Part shown: in pieces, positions 40,252 to 48,471 of the stretch
Layout: the number at the start of each line of letters is the position of its first letter
Numbering within the stretch: the stretch's first letter is position 1
Source of the DNA: Dinoroseobacter sp049800835
Lineage (GTDB): Bacteria; Pseudomonadota; Alphaproteobacteria; Rhodobacterales; Rhodobacteraceae
Assembly: GCF_049800835.1 (NCBI RefSeq)
Contig: NZ_JBNAFU010000001.1
Span: 744,001 to 808,000, forward strand
DNA length: 64,000 nt
Direction of reading: 5' to 3'
The notes under the pieces: generated by a model
What the model saw: the letters and a program-made list of their open reading frames with translations, nothing else
Told to the model about the DNA's origin: nothing
The model's database searches: none
Program-made: the position numbers and the translations under genes

Positions 40252-40274
40252 ACAGCCAATGACGCGCAGAATGA

Positions 40275-40302
40275 ACGGCCCGCCAGAACGCGGGCCGTTT
40301 TT
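40275..40302 (+). terminator. Rho-independent terminator after nifA
   Basis: A 9-bp stem (ACGGCCCGC / GCGGGCCGT) with a 6-nt loop is followed by TTTT, 24 nt after the nifA stop. Confidence 0.92.
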
Positions 40303-40314
40303 CGGTTTGGCCAT

Positions 40315-40330
40315 TGTTGGAATACCGACA
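40315..40330. promoter_or_regulatory. NifA upstream activator sequence of nifB
   Basis: TGT-TGGAATACCG-ACA fits TGT-N10-ACA. It lies just after the nifA terminator and only ~35 bp from the nifB -24 element. Confidence 0.78.
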
Positions 40331-40357
40331 ATCAGACGACATTCCCCGCCGCAGACT

Positions 40358-40373
40358 TGGCACGCTTCTTGCT
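40358..40373 (+). promoter_or_regulatory. Sigma-54 (-24/-12) promoter of the nifB operon
   Basis: TTGGCACG-CTTC-TTGCT is a consensus RpoN site. The predicted start near 40383 lies before the GGAAGGAAG ribosome binding site of nifB. Confidence 0.92.
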
Positions 40374-40419
40374 GAATACCCCGAGAACCTCTCAATCCAT
40401 CCGGAAGGAAGTGCCGCCA

Positions 40420-41898
40420 ATGTCCAATGTCATCTCCCTCGACGGTCTGTCTGTTGGCTCGAAAGACACGCTCACCAAAGCCATGGAATCCGACGGTTGT
40501 TCGTCCTCGGCCTGCGGATCTTCCGACGCCCCCGAAGACATGGACCCGGCCACCTGGGAGAAGGTCAAAGACCACCCCTGCTACTCCGAAGAAGCGCACC
40601 ACTATTTCGCCCGTATGCACGTCGCCGTTGCGCCCGCCTGCAATATCCAGTGCAACTACTGCAATCGCAAATACGACTGCGCGAACGAAAGCCGGCCGGG
40701 CGTGGTGTCAGAACGTCTGACCCCGGACCAGGCCGCGCGCAAGGTCATCGCGGTCGCAAACGAAATCCCGCAATTGTCCGTTCTTGGCATCGCAGGTCCG
40801 GGAGACAGCGCCTATGACTGGCGCAAGACAAAGGCCACGTTCGAGAAGGTGCACGAGCAGCTGCCTGATATCAAACTGTGCCTGTCGACCAATGGCCTCG
40901 CCCTGCCCGACCATGTCGACGACCTGCTCGACATGAATATCGATCACGTGACCCTGACCATCAACATGATCGACCCAGAGATCGGCACGAAAATCTACCC
41001 GTGGATCTTCTATCAGCACAAACGCCGGACCGGATTGGAAGCCAGCCAGATCCTGCATGAGCGCCAGATGGAAAGCCTCGACCTGCTGCACGAACGCGGG
41101 ATCCTCGTGAAGGTCAATTCCGTGATGATCCCCGGGATCAACGACAAGCACCTGCTTGAGGTGAACAAGGAGGTCAAGAAGCGCGGCGCCTTCCTGCACA
41201 ACATCATGCCGCTGATCTCGGCACCGGAACATGGCACGGTCTTTGGACTGGAAGGACAACGCGGTCCGACGGCTGCGGAACTGAAAGAGCTTCAAGACGC
41301 CTGCGCAGGCGGGGCGAACCTGATGAAACACTGCCGCCAGTGCCGCGCAGACGCGGTCGGTCTTCTGGGTGAGGACCGCGGGCAGGAATTCACGATGGAT
41401 CTGGTCCCGGAAGAAGTCACGGTGGATCCGACAAAGCGCGACACCTACCGCGAATGGGTCGCCAAGGAACGCGAAGACCGCCGGGCTGCCGCAGCCGACG
41501 CCCAGGCCGAAACCGAAACCGCCGTGGCCGAAGACGCAGAAGCCATGCTGGTCGCCGTGGCCACCAAGGGCGGCGGGCGTATCAACCAGCACTTTGGCCA
41601 TGCGACGGAATTCCAAGTGTTCGAGGTTGATGCCGAAGGCGTGCGTTTCGTGACCCACCGGCGCTGCGACAACTACTGTGTCGGTGGCTACGGCGAGGAC
41701 GACAAGTTGGATCTCGTCATCAAGACGCTGGAGGGCATCAGCACGATCCTGTGCGCCAAAATCGGCGACTGCCCGCGCGAAGCGCTGGAAGAGGCCGGGA
41801 TCGAGGCCATCCAAGAGTATGCCTACGACTACATCGAAACCGCAGTGTCCGCCGTATACCGCACCAAGCGCGGTCTGCCGGCCGCCGAAATCGCCTGA
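40420..41898 (+). CDS. nifB: NifB, radical SAM FeMo-cofactor core synthase
   Basis: This 492-residue protein makes NifB-co (the carbide-containing Fe-S core). The radical SAM motif is C74-x3-C78-x2-C81 (ACNIQCNYC); extra cluster ligands are in CRQCRADAVG. The C-terminal ~100 residues are a NifX-like domain (GGGRINQHFGHATEFQVFEV) after an Ala/Glu-rich linker. ATG 40420 has GGAAGGAAG upstream; the longer frame starts inside the promoter. Confidence 0.98.
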   Translation: MSNVISLDGLSVGSKDTLTKAMESDGCSSSACGSSDAPEDMDPATWEKVKDHPCYSEEAHHYFARMHVAVAPACNIQCNYCNRKYDCANESRPGVVSERLTPDQAARKVIAVANEIPQLSVLGIAGPGDSAYDWRKTKATFEKVHEQLPDIKLCLSTNGLALPDHVDDLLDMNIDHVTLTINMIDPEIGTKIYPWIFYQHKRRTGLEASQILHERQMESLDLLHERGILVKVNSVMIPGINDKHLLEVNKEVKKRGAFLHNIMPLISAPEHGTVFGLEGQRGPTAAELKELQDACAGGANLMKHCRQCRADAVGLLGEDRGQEFTMDLVPEEVTVDPTKRDTYREWVAKEREDRRAAAADAQAETETAVAEDAEAMLVAVATKGGGRINQHFGHATEFQVFEVDAEGVRFVTHRRCDNYCVGGYGEDDKLDLVIKTLEGISTILCAKIGDCPREALEEAGIEAIQEYAYDYIETAVSAVYRTKRGLPAAEIA

Positions 41899-41922
41899 TC
41901 CCCCCGCAGAAAGGAACCGCCC

Positions 41923-42117
41923 ATGGCCCTTACCATTGTCCAATCCAACTGCACGGTTTGCGGCGCTTGTGAATTCGAATGCCCCAACGCCGCCATCAGC
42001 TTCACTGGCGAAACCTACGTCATCGACCCGGAGCTCTGTACCGAATGTGTCGGCACTTTCGACGATCCGCAATGCGCGCAGGTTTGCCCGGTGCCTGAAA
42101 CCTGCATTCCGGCCTGA
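41923..42117 (+). CDS. 2[4Fe-4S] ferredoxin downstream of nifB
   Basis: This 64-residue dicluster ferredoxin has CTVCGACEFECPNAAI and CTECVGTFDDPQCAQVCP (FdxN-like second loop). A ferredoxin in this position is common in nifB operons and probably gives electrons to NifB. GAAAGGAA lies before ATG 41923. Confidence 0.92.
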   Translation: MALTIVQSNCTVCGACEFECPNAAISFTGETYVIDPELCTECVGTFDDPQCAQVCPVPETCIPA

Positions 42118-42121
42118 CCAC

Positions 42122-42865
42122 GTGCCGGATGGACCCGATCCCGTCGATTGGCTGGGTGAACCGCTCGATTGCGGCACCTGCGCCTTTCGTGCGCGGATCG
42201 CCTCGGGTCAATGCAACCAGGGCTGGGCATGCGCCCATGATCGCTATGCCAAACGGATCGAGAGGTTCTTCGTTCTCAATCCCGATCTTGCGGATGATTG
42301 CCTCGCGATGCCCTACTTCGAGACCCGCATGAACGCCGCGCGCGTGGCGTCCGTCTTTCGCCTGAACCGGCTCTTGACGGACGAGGATGCGGGCGTGCGC
42401 GCGATGGCGGTCCTGCGGCTGCCGCGCCAGAACGCCGAACGCAAGATCAAGGATCCCGACCGTCGCGTTCGCATTGCCGTCGCCCATCGTCTGCCGCTTG
42501 ATCAATTACTCCCGATGATGTCGGACGAAGACAGCTATGTCCGCTCCATCGTCGCGCGGCGGGCCGAGGCTGGCATGCTGCCCGTGATGATCCCCGATGA
42601 CGATCCCGAAATTCGGCGCATCGTGGCGCGCCGGATCGGGCGGGCGTGGCTCGACCGCTTCCGCAACGATCCCGATCCGCTGGTCCGGCGCCAGGCGGCA
42701 GAGCGCAGGCCGGGTTTGTTTGTAGACGACCCCGATATGCGCGTCCGCCACACTGCCGCCGAAAGCGGAGATGAGTCTGCGGCGACCGCGCTGCTGCAAG
42801 ACCCCGAAGACATCATCCGCGAAACCGCCGCCGAACGGCTGGCTCAACTCAGAACGGAGGCTTGA
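42122..42865 (+). CDS. LRV-type Fe-S/leucine-rich-variant repeat protein
   Basis: This ~247-residue protein starts at GTG 42122, 4 nt after the ferredoxin. Its N-terminal ~55 residues hold a four-Cys cluster region (CGTCAFRARIASGQCNQGWAC), the LRV Fe-S domain. The rest is a chain of ~24-residue helical repeats (MSDEDSYVRSIVARRAE, IPDDDPEIRRIVARRIG, RNDPDPLVRRQAAER, QDPEDIIRETAAERLA). The same architecture is known as the LRV protein next to nifB in Azotobacter. Its function is unknown; repeat surfaces suggest protein binding. Confidence 0.85.
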   Translation: MPDGPDPVDWLGEPLDCGTCAFRARIASGQCNQGWACAHDRYAKRIERFFVLNPDLADDCLAMPYFETRMNAARVASVFRLNRLLTDEDAGVRAMAVLRLPRQNAERKIKDPDRRVRIAVAHRLPLDQLLPMMSDEDSYVRSIVARRAEAGMLPVMIPDDDPEIRRIVARRIGRAWLDRFRNDPDPLVRRQAAERRPGLFVDDPDMRVRHTAAESGDESAATALLQDPEDIIRETAAERLAQLRTEA

Positions 42866-42870
42866 GGCCC

Positions 42871-43212
42871 ATGTCCACAGACGACAGAGAAATCGAAGTG
42901 TACCGAGACCCGATCTACGCCCCCGGAGACAAGGTCATCTCGAAAAAGAACATCAAGAACGACGGCACGATGGCGGGCAAGGAAATCGGCGAGACCGTCG
43001 TCAAGAAAGGCGATGTCGGCTATGTGCGCGACATAGGTGTCTTTCTCCAGCAATTCTACATCTATGCGGTCGATTTCGTGGACCGCCAAAGCATTGTCGG
43101 CATGCGCGAACGCGAACTAGTCGCTTCGGAGCAACGCGGTTTTGATTGCGATGCCGGTCGGCCGCTGCAATCCCACATTGTCACCCGCCAGCCACTGGAG
43201 ACGACATCATGA
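42871..43212 (+). CDS. nifZ: NifZ, MoFe protein maturation factor
   Basis: This 113-residue protein has the NifZ core YAPGDKVISKKNIKNDGTMAGKEIGE and KKGDVGYVRDIGVFLQQFYIYAVDFV. NifZ helps form the second P-cluster of MoFe protein. ATG 42871 (GGAGG 10 nt upstream) is preferred to TTG 42862. It overlaps nifT. Confidence 0.95.
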   Translation: MSTDDREIEVYRDPIYAPGDKVISKKNIKNDGTMAGKEIGETVVKKGDVGYVRDIGVFLQQFYIYAVDFVDRQSIVGMRERELVASEQRGFDCDAGRPLQSHIVTRQPLETTS

Positions 43213-43427
43213 AAGTCATGATCCGCAACACCCCGAAAGGCATGGAAGCCTACGTGCCCAAGAAAGACCTCGAAGAAATGATCGTGGACCAGGAAAAGCC
43301 CGATCTCTGGGGCGGCTGGGCCAAGCTGTCGAACGGGTGGGTTTTTGCGATGCCCGCCTTCGACACCCCCCCGAAACTGCCCATCACCATTGACGCGCGG
43401 CGCCTTGCGACCGCGGACGAGGATTGA
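43209..43427 (+). CDS. nifT: NifT (FixT) small nif protein
   Basis: This 72-residue protein of the NifT/FixT family shows MKVMIRNTPKGMEAYVPKKDLEE and LWGGWAKLSNGW. It nearly always follows nifZ or nifK; its function is not defined. ATG 43209 overlaps the nifZ stop. Confidence 0.94.
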   Translation: MKVMIRNTPKGMEAYVPKKDLEEMIVDQEKPDLWGGWAKLSNGWVFAMPAFDTPPKLPITIDARRLATADED

Positions 43428-43430
43428 ACA

Positions 43431-44258
43431 ATGTCCGAACTCGACACACTTGAGCGCGCCCTGGATGAGGTCGCAGCAGGCAAACGCATCGCGTATCTCG
43501 GACCGGGTGTCTCCGCCCTTTCGGGAAGCCAGTTCCCGGCCACACCCGAAGCGCTCTGTGCGCTGATCGAAGAGCAGGTTCGTGCTCCGCGGCGGGCCAG
43601 CGGCAATCTCTGGTCGGTTGCGCAATACGTTGAAAGCCGCAAGTTTCGCGCGACTCTCAACAAAATCATCAACGACGCATTCGACGCCGAAACCAAAGCG
43701 CCGAACCCGATCCATGACTGGCTAGCGCGCGTGCGACCGCCGATGGTAGTTGACAGCTGGTATGACGACGGCCTCCTGAACGCCTTCGAGGGCACGGACT
43801 GGGGGCTGGTTCAGGGCGTCAGCCGCAATGGGGAATGGATCGACATCTTCACCCGCACCTATGACAGCGCGGGGCAAGAGATCGATCAGCCCGATCCTGC
43901 CTGGAAAACGCTGCTGTACAAACCCCATGGCTTGGGCAAATCAGGGTCGTCCTTTCTTATGTCCGACAGCGACTATGTGGAGGTGCTCACCGAGATCGAC
44001 ATCCAGCGTCCAATCCCGGAGGAAGTTCAGGAGCGCCGCACAAATCGCCCGTTCCTGTTTCTTGGTTGCCGGTTTGACGACCAGATGCTCCGTACCTTCG
44101 CGCGCCAGATCGCCAAACGCTCCGCAGATGGACATATCGCCGTGATGCCGGGGACGCTGACCCGTATGGAGCATCGCTTCCTCGATGAACTGAATATGCA
44201 ACGCCTCGATTTGCCGCTTTCTGCCGTCGATACCGCGCTTTCGGTACCCGAAGGCTGA
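43431..44258 (+). CDS. SIR2-like domain protein at the end of the nifB operon
   Basis: This 275-residue protein has the SIR2-like NAD-binding plan: AYLGPGVSA (21-29) as the first glycine loop, a central LYKPHG with the catalytic-type His166, LTEIDIQ after it, and PFLFLGCRFDDQMLRTF (207-223). The usual T-x-N-x-D motif is replaced by DSWYDD (108-113), so the common Asn is missing. It begins 3 nt after nifT and belongs to the nifB operon. Similar genes accompany nifT elsewhere; the function is unknown. It may bind NAD or act as a redox or nucleotide sensor. Confidence 0.75.
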   Translation: MSELDTLERALDEVAAGKRIAYLGPGVSALSGSQFPATPEALCALIEEQVRAPRRASGNLWSVAQYVESRKFRATLNKIINDAFDAETKAPNPIHDWLARVRPPMVVDSWYDDGLLNAFEGTDWGLVQGVSRNGEWIDIFTRTYDSAGQEIDQPDPAWKTLLYKPHGLGKSGSSFLMSDSDYVEVLTEIDIQRPIPEEVQERRTNRPFLFLGCRFDDQMLRTFARQIAKRSADGHIAVMPGTLTRMEHRFLDELNMQRLDLPLSAVDTALSVPEG

Positions 44259-44289
44259 GGCGCGCAGGGTTTCACACGTCCATGACTGC

Positions 44290-44314
44290 CGGCCCCCGTC
44301 AAGTGCTGGGGCCG
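44290..44314. terminator. Possible terminator between the nifB operon and the GNAT gene
   Basis: A 7-bp stem (CGGCCCC / GGGGCCG) with an 11-nt loop is followed by CTTTGCATTT. It lies between two convergent genes and could serve as a weak terminator at the end of the nif island. Confidence 0.45.
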
Positions 44315-44375
44315 CTTTGCATTTGCCAGCGAACGAAAACGCAACGCAAAGGCGGCAAGGCGGCCCGTGTTCGGG

Positions 44376-45206
44376 TCAGCCAAGCTCAAGACTGGTGACC
44401 GCATAGATCGGATGATGCGCTGCCACCGGTGTTCCGCGGTACATCCGCGCTGTCTTGAACCCTGCGTCCAGACCAAGCTGCGTGCACAGGTCAAACAATG
44501 CCGTGGCACTTTCTGGCACGTCCAGTGTGACGGGGCCTTCGAACAAGGTTGCGGCGTGCATGACAAGCCCTTGCGCGGTTGCCTCGTCAGCAGCGACAAG
44601 GGGGCCGATTTTTGCGCCAACCCGGCAGGCCCGCACCGTGCAGAAGCCCGTGATCGTGCCCGCGTGCTCGAAGACCACCGTGCGTCTGGTCGCAGCCCCC
44701 GCAACCCAGCCAGCAAGGTAGCTGGATTTCGCCACACCCGAAGCCGCGGCCTCCATCCCGATCAGGGTTGGGATATCGTCTGAGTGCAGATCACGAACGC
44801 CTTTCGCGCGCCCGCCATTCAACGTACCTGTGAAACGGGTGGTTCCGCCGGCGTAGGTAAATCCGCTGGCGCGGTAATTGTCCTGCTGGGCCTCAACGCC
44901 GTCCAATCCGATTGTGCGGTCGCCCGCGTGCCGAAGCGCGTGGGCCCACAGGCCGACCCCGATGCCATGCCCCCGGTAGGCGGCCCGGACGATGTAAAGA
45001 CCGAGGAAGGCAAAGTCGGGCGTATGGTTGACGACAGAGATTGCCGCAATCGGCTCGCCGCTCTTGTCAACGGCGACAAAGAACCCGTCCGGATCCGTGG
45101 CGAAAAACGCCCCGGCATCATCAAGACCGGGGTTCCACCCCTCTTGCGCGGCCCAATCCAAGATCTGCGCCACTTCGGACAGGGTTGCAGTGCGAAATTC
45201 GATCAT
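44376..45206 (-). CDS. GNAT-family N-acetyltransferase
   Basis: This 276-residue protein has an N-terminal GNAT domain (FLGLYIVRAAYRGHGIGVGL, with the acetyl-CoA motif RGHGIG at ~78-83) and a C-terminal second domain of the Acetyltransf_18/YitI type (VGPLVA-like KIGPLVAADEATAQGLV). Its ATG overlaps the stop of the upstream gntR (ATGA), so the two form one operon. Its substrate is unknown; it may be the amine or amino acid imported by the divergent ABC system (inference). Confidence 0.85.
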   Translation of the reverse strand: MIEFRTATLSEVAQILDWAAQEGWNPGLDDAGAFFATDPDGFFVAVDKSGEPIAAISVVNHTPDFAFLGLYIVRAAYRGHGIGVGLWAHALRHAGDRTIGLDGVEAQQDNYRASGFTYAGGTTRFTGTLNGGRAKGVRDLHSDDIPTLIGMEAAASGVAKSSYLAGWVAGAATRRTVVFEHAGTITGFCTVRACRVGAKIGPLVAADEATAQGLVMHAATLFEGPVTLDVPESATALFDLCTQLGLDAGFKTARMYRGTPVAAHHPIYAVTSLELG

Positions 45207-45892
45207 TGACGAAGCGCCTCCCTGAGAGAGGTCATGCCTTCCGCGCGCTCCTTCAGATCAAGCTGTGAAAAGATGTCGAGCAAGTGCCCTTTCATAAGCT
45301 CTTGGGCATTGTCGCCGTCTGCGTTGCGCACGGCATCGACCAGGGCGTGGTGCGCGTTGCTTTCGCACAGTGCGTTGCGACGACGCCAGTAAAGGGCGAT
45401 CACGAGCGATGACCGGGATATCAGCTGTCTCAAGAACTGCTCGATGGTCTGCTGATCGGCCATGCGGGCGAGTTCGAGGTGAAAGTCACCGGACAACTTC
45501 AACGCAAGACCAGCCTCGTCACGATCGAGGGCCGCGTGTTCATCCTCGATGTGGCGTTCGAGTCTTTTGATATCGTTTGCGTTTGCGCGCTCCGCAGCCG
45601 CCCGGGCCGTACTTGGCTCCAGAAGCGCGCGGGCCTGAAAGACCTCTCTCGCCTCCTTCAGCGTCGGCTTTGACACGAAGGCGCCCCTGTTCTTCTCGAT
45701 CGTCAGCAGCCCTTCGAACTCCATGACACGCAGCGCCTGACGGACGATGGTCCGGCTGACACCGAAGATCTCGCAGATCTCATCCTCCCGAAGTTTTGCT
45801 CCGGGATGCAGACGGTGTTCGTGCACCGCCTCGGTCAGTTGGGAAACGATTCCCTCAACGTTTGCTGGTTTCAGATCAGTCGCTGTTGGCAT
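45203..45892 (-). CDS. GntR-family regulator, FCD (FadR) subclass
   Basis: This 229-residue regulator has a winged helix at 15-75 (LREDEICEIFGVSRTIVRQALRVMEFEGLL) and an FCD domain with the expected metal-binding His residues (SGDFHLELA, NAHHALVDAV, MKGHLLDI). ATG 45892 has AAGGA upstream. It is divergent from the ABC transporter operon, and two AT-rich TATAC-type sites lie between them, as expected for autoregulation and control of the operon. Confidence 0.9.
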   Translation of the reverse strand: MPTATDLKPANVEGIVSQLTEAVHEHRLHPGAKLREDEICEIFGVSRTIVRQALRVMEFEGLLTIEKNRGAFVSKPTLKEAREVFQARALLEPSTARAAAERANANDIKRLERHIEDEHAALDRDEAGLALKLSGDFHLELARMADQQTIEQFLRQLISRSSLVIALYWRRRNALCESNAHHALVDAVRNADGDNAQELMKGHLLDIFSQLDLKERAEGMTSLREALRQ

Positions 45893-45964
45893 AATGCAGG
45901 TCCTTGCCAAAAGCGTGCACACCGCGCACGGGCCACTCAATCCTTCACACGAAATCAGGGCAGA

Positions 45965-45996
45965 TCGTATACAATCTGTGCTGAAATTTTATACAA
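45965..45996. promoter_or_regulatory. Candidate GntR operators
   Basis: TCGTATACAA (45965-45974) and TTATACAA (45989-45996) resemble the T-x-GT-x-TAC-x-A pattern of FCD-type GntR operators. They lie in the gap between gntR and the ABC operon, about 70-120 bp from each start. Confidence 0.55.
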
Positions 45997-46116
45997 ATTT
46001 CGCCTGAATTGGTCGAATTCGAGCAGTTGTTCATCTCGGCACCCGGCAGGACACGGGTTCTGCTTGGCCAGCGAAAGAAGCATCGCACAGAGTTGGCCCA
46101 CACACGTGGAGGCGCG

Positions 46117-47100
46117 ATGACCCCGAACCTGGACCTGGAACTGGTCGGCCTGACCAAGCGTTACGGCGCGACCGTTGCTGTCGATGCCATCAGCTATCAC
46201 TTCAGCGCGGGGACCTATGCCTGTCTTTTGGGACCGTCGGGGTGCGGAAAGTCATCGACGCTGCGGATGATTGCCGGTCATGAATCCGTCTCCGATGGCG
46301 CGATCACGCTCGGTGGCCGCGATATTTCGCACTTGCCACCTGCGAAGCGCGGAACGGCAATGATGTTCCAGAACTACGCGCTCTTTCCGCATCTGAGTGT
46401 GCGCGAGAATGTTGCATTCAGTTTGAAAATGCAGGGCGTGGACGCTGCAACACGCGCAGCCCGTGCGGACGAGATGCTGGAACTCGTGGCCATGACCGCG
46501 CTGGCGGACCGCCTTCCGGCCCAGTTGTCGGGCGGCCAGCAACAACGCGCCGCGCTCGCGCGCGCGCTGATCACGAAACCAGATGTTCTTCTGCTGGATG
46601 AACCGCTGTCGGCGCTGGACCCTTTTTTGCGGGTTCGCATGCGTGCAGAGCTGAAAAAACTCCAACGCGAGCTCGGCATCACGTTTGTGCACGTCACCCA
46701 CGGGCAAGATGAAGCCCTGGCGCTGGCCGATGAGATTGTCGTGATGAACAACGCGATCATCGAACAGGCCGGACAAACCCGCGCCGTCTTCGACGCCCCG
46801 AAAACCGCATTCGTCGCGCGCTTCCTTGGCTCCCACAACGTGGTATCGATGCCCGAAGGCACGCTGGCCATTCGCTCGGATGCCATGAAGGTCACGGCGT
46901 CGCAAAGCGCCAGACTGCCGGGCACAATCACCAACATCGAATACCAAGGCACGCATGTAACGCTCACCGCCGCCGTTCCCGGCGAGCAGGAAGTCACAGC
47001 ACTGCTTTCAGATCGGGATTTCTTCGACAATCCGAAGGATTTGGGAGAGGCAATCGGCCTCGACTGGGAGGCAGGGGCAGCACACGCCCTGGCCGGTTAA
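46117..47100 (+). CDS. ABC transporter ATPase, spermidine/putrescine type (PotA-like)
   Basis: This 327-residue ATPase has Walker A GPSGCGKSST (40-49), Q-loop FQNYALFPHLSV, signature LSGGQQQRAALARAL, Walker B VLLLDEPLSALD and a short TOBE-like C-terminal region. GTGGAGG lies 5 nt before ATG 46117. It energises the permeases at 48472-50165; the set belongs to the PotABCD family, though the substrate need not be a polyamine. Confidence 0.92.
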   Translation: MTPNLDLELVGLTKRYGATVAVDAISYHFSAGTYACLLGPSGCGKSSTLRMIAGHESVSDGAITLGGRDISHLPPAKRGTAMMFQNYALFPHLSVRENVAFSLKMQGVDAATRAARADEMLELVAMTALADRLPAQLSGGQQQRAALARALITKPDVLLLDEPLSALDPFLRVRMRAELKKLQRELGITFVHVTHGQDEALALADEIVVMNNAIIEQAGQTRAVFDAPKTAFVARFLGSHNVVSMPEGTLAIRSDAMKVTASQSARLPGTITNIEYQGTHVTLTAAVPGEQEVTALLSDRDFFDNPKDLGEAIGLDWEAGAAHALAG

Positions 47101-47128
47101 AGACATGTTCAACAGAAGAGGACGAAAC

Positions 47129-48403
47129 ATGACGACCATTTCAAAGATACGCTATTCCCGTAGGTCAATGCTGAAAGCGGGCAGCGCGGCGGTGGCGGCC
47201 GCCGCGCTTCCGGCTCCAATGGTGTGGGGGCAAGAGACAAAAGACATCACCTTGCGCCAGTTTGGCACCGGGGTCTCGAACCTCAATGATGTGGCGCAGA
47301 AGGTCAAGGAAGACCTCGGCTTCACGTTGGAAATGACGGCTCTGGATTCCGACAGCGTAACCCAGCGCGCCGCTACTCAGCCCGACAGTTTCGACATCGC
47401 AGACATCGAATACTGGATCTGCAAGAAAGTCTGGCCGACCGGCAACCTGCAGGCGATGGATACCTCGAAAATCGCCAACTACGACAAGATCGTAGGCATC
47501 TTCCGAGACGGCAAACTGACGCCGGAAAGTACGATTGCCCAAGGTACCGCCCCCCATAGCGTGGGCTTTGTCGAAGGCCCGGGAGGCACGTCCTTCGTAG
47601 ACAACGAATCCGGCTGGATGACCCTGATCCCCACGATCTACAACGCCGACACCCTCGGCATCCGCCCCGACCTGATCGGCCGCCCGATCAACAACTGGTC
47701 CGAGTTGCTGAACCCCGAGTTCAAGGGCAAGGCGTCGATCCTCGACATCTCGTCGATTGGAATCATGGACATGGCGATGGTCGTCGAATCGATGGGCGAA
47801 TACACCTACCCCGACAAGGGCAACATGACCCGCGAAGAGATCGACATGACCATCGGCATCTTCACCGAGGCCAAGAAGAACGGCCAGTTCCGCGCCTTCT
47901 GGAAGTCCTTCGATGAAAGCGTGAACCTGATGGCCAGTGGTGAGGTCGTGATCCAGTCCATGTGGTCACCCGCCATCACAGCTGTCAAATCGCGCGGCAT
48001 TCCGTGTGTCTACCAGCCGCTGGAAGAAGGTTATCGGTCCTGGGGTGGCGGCATAGGGTTGTCGTCGTCCCTGTCCGGCATGGAACTGGACGCAGCCTAC
48101 GAGTACATCAACTGGTACCTCTCGGGTTGGGTCGGCGGATACCTGATGCGTCAGGGCTACTATTCGGCGGTGCCGGAAACATCGAAGGCGTTCATGACCG
48201 AGAACGAGTGGGGCTACTGGTTCGAAGGCAAGGAAGCCACCGACATCATCACCTCACCCACGGGCGATACGCTGGCGCAAGCCGGTGAGGTCCGCGATGG
48301 CGGTTCGTTCTTTGACCGCATGGGTGCGGTGGCGTGCTGGAACGCGGTCATGGACGAAAACCAGTACATGGTCCGTAAGTGGAACGAATTCATCGCAGCA
48401 TAA
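47129..48403 (+). CDS. Tat-exported ABC substrate-binding protein (PotD-like)
   Basis: This 424-residue periplasmic binding protein has a twin-arginine signal (SRRSMLKAGSAAVAAAALPAP; cleavage near residue 38). The mature part has DIEYWICKKVWPTGNLQAMD and WGGGIGLSSS, typical of spermidine/putrescine-type binding proteins. AGAGGA precedes ATG 47129. Export in folded form is unusual among PotD-type proteins but frequent in Rhodobacterales. Confidence 0.9.
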   Translation: MTTISKIRYSRRSMLKAGSAAVAAAALPAPMVWGQETKDITLRQFGTGVSNLNDVAQKVKEDLGFTLEMTALDSDSVTQRAATQPDSFDIADIEYWICKKVWPTGNLQAMDTSKIANYDKIVGIFRDGKLTPESTIAQGTAPHSVGFVEGPGGTSFVDNESGWMTLIPTIYNADTLGIRPDLIGRPINNWSELLNPEFKGKASILDISSIGIMDMAMVVESMGEYTYPDKGNMTREEIDMTIGIFTEAKKNGQFRAFWKSFDESVNLMASGEVVIQSMWSPAITAVKSRGIPCVYQPLEEGYRSWGGGIGLSSSLSGMELDAAYEYINWYLSGWVGGYLMRQGYYSAVPETSKAFMTENEWGYWFEGKEATDIITSPTGDTLAQAGEVRDGGSFFDRMGAVACWNAVMDENQYMVRKWNEFIAA

Positions 48404-48412
48404 GCGATGCCC

Positions 48413-48436
48413 GCCGGAGGGTTTCGGCCCTCCGGC
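48413..48436 (+). promoter_or_regulatory. Intercistronic hairpin after the binding-protein gene
   Basis: A 9-bp stem (GCCGGAGGG / CCCTCCGGC) with a 6-nt loop is followed by TCTTTCC. It is placed to lower permease expression relative to the binding protein, a common arrangement. Confidence 0.7.
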
Positions 48437-48471
48437 TCTTTCCAGAGACAACAAGAACTTCAGAGGCGGTT

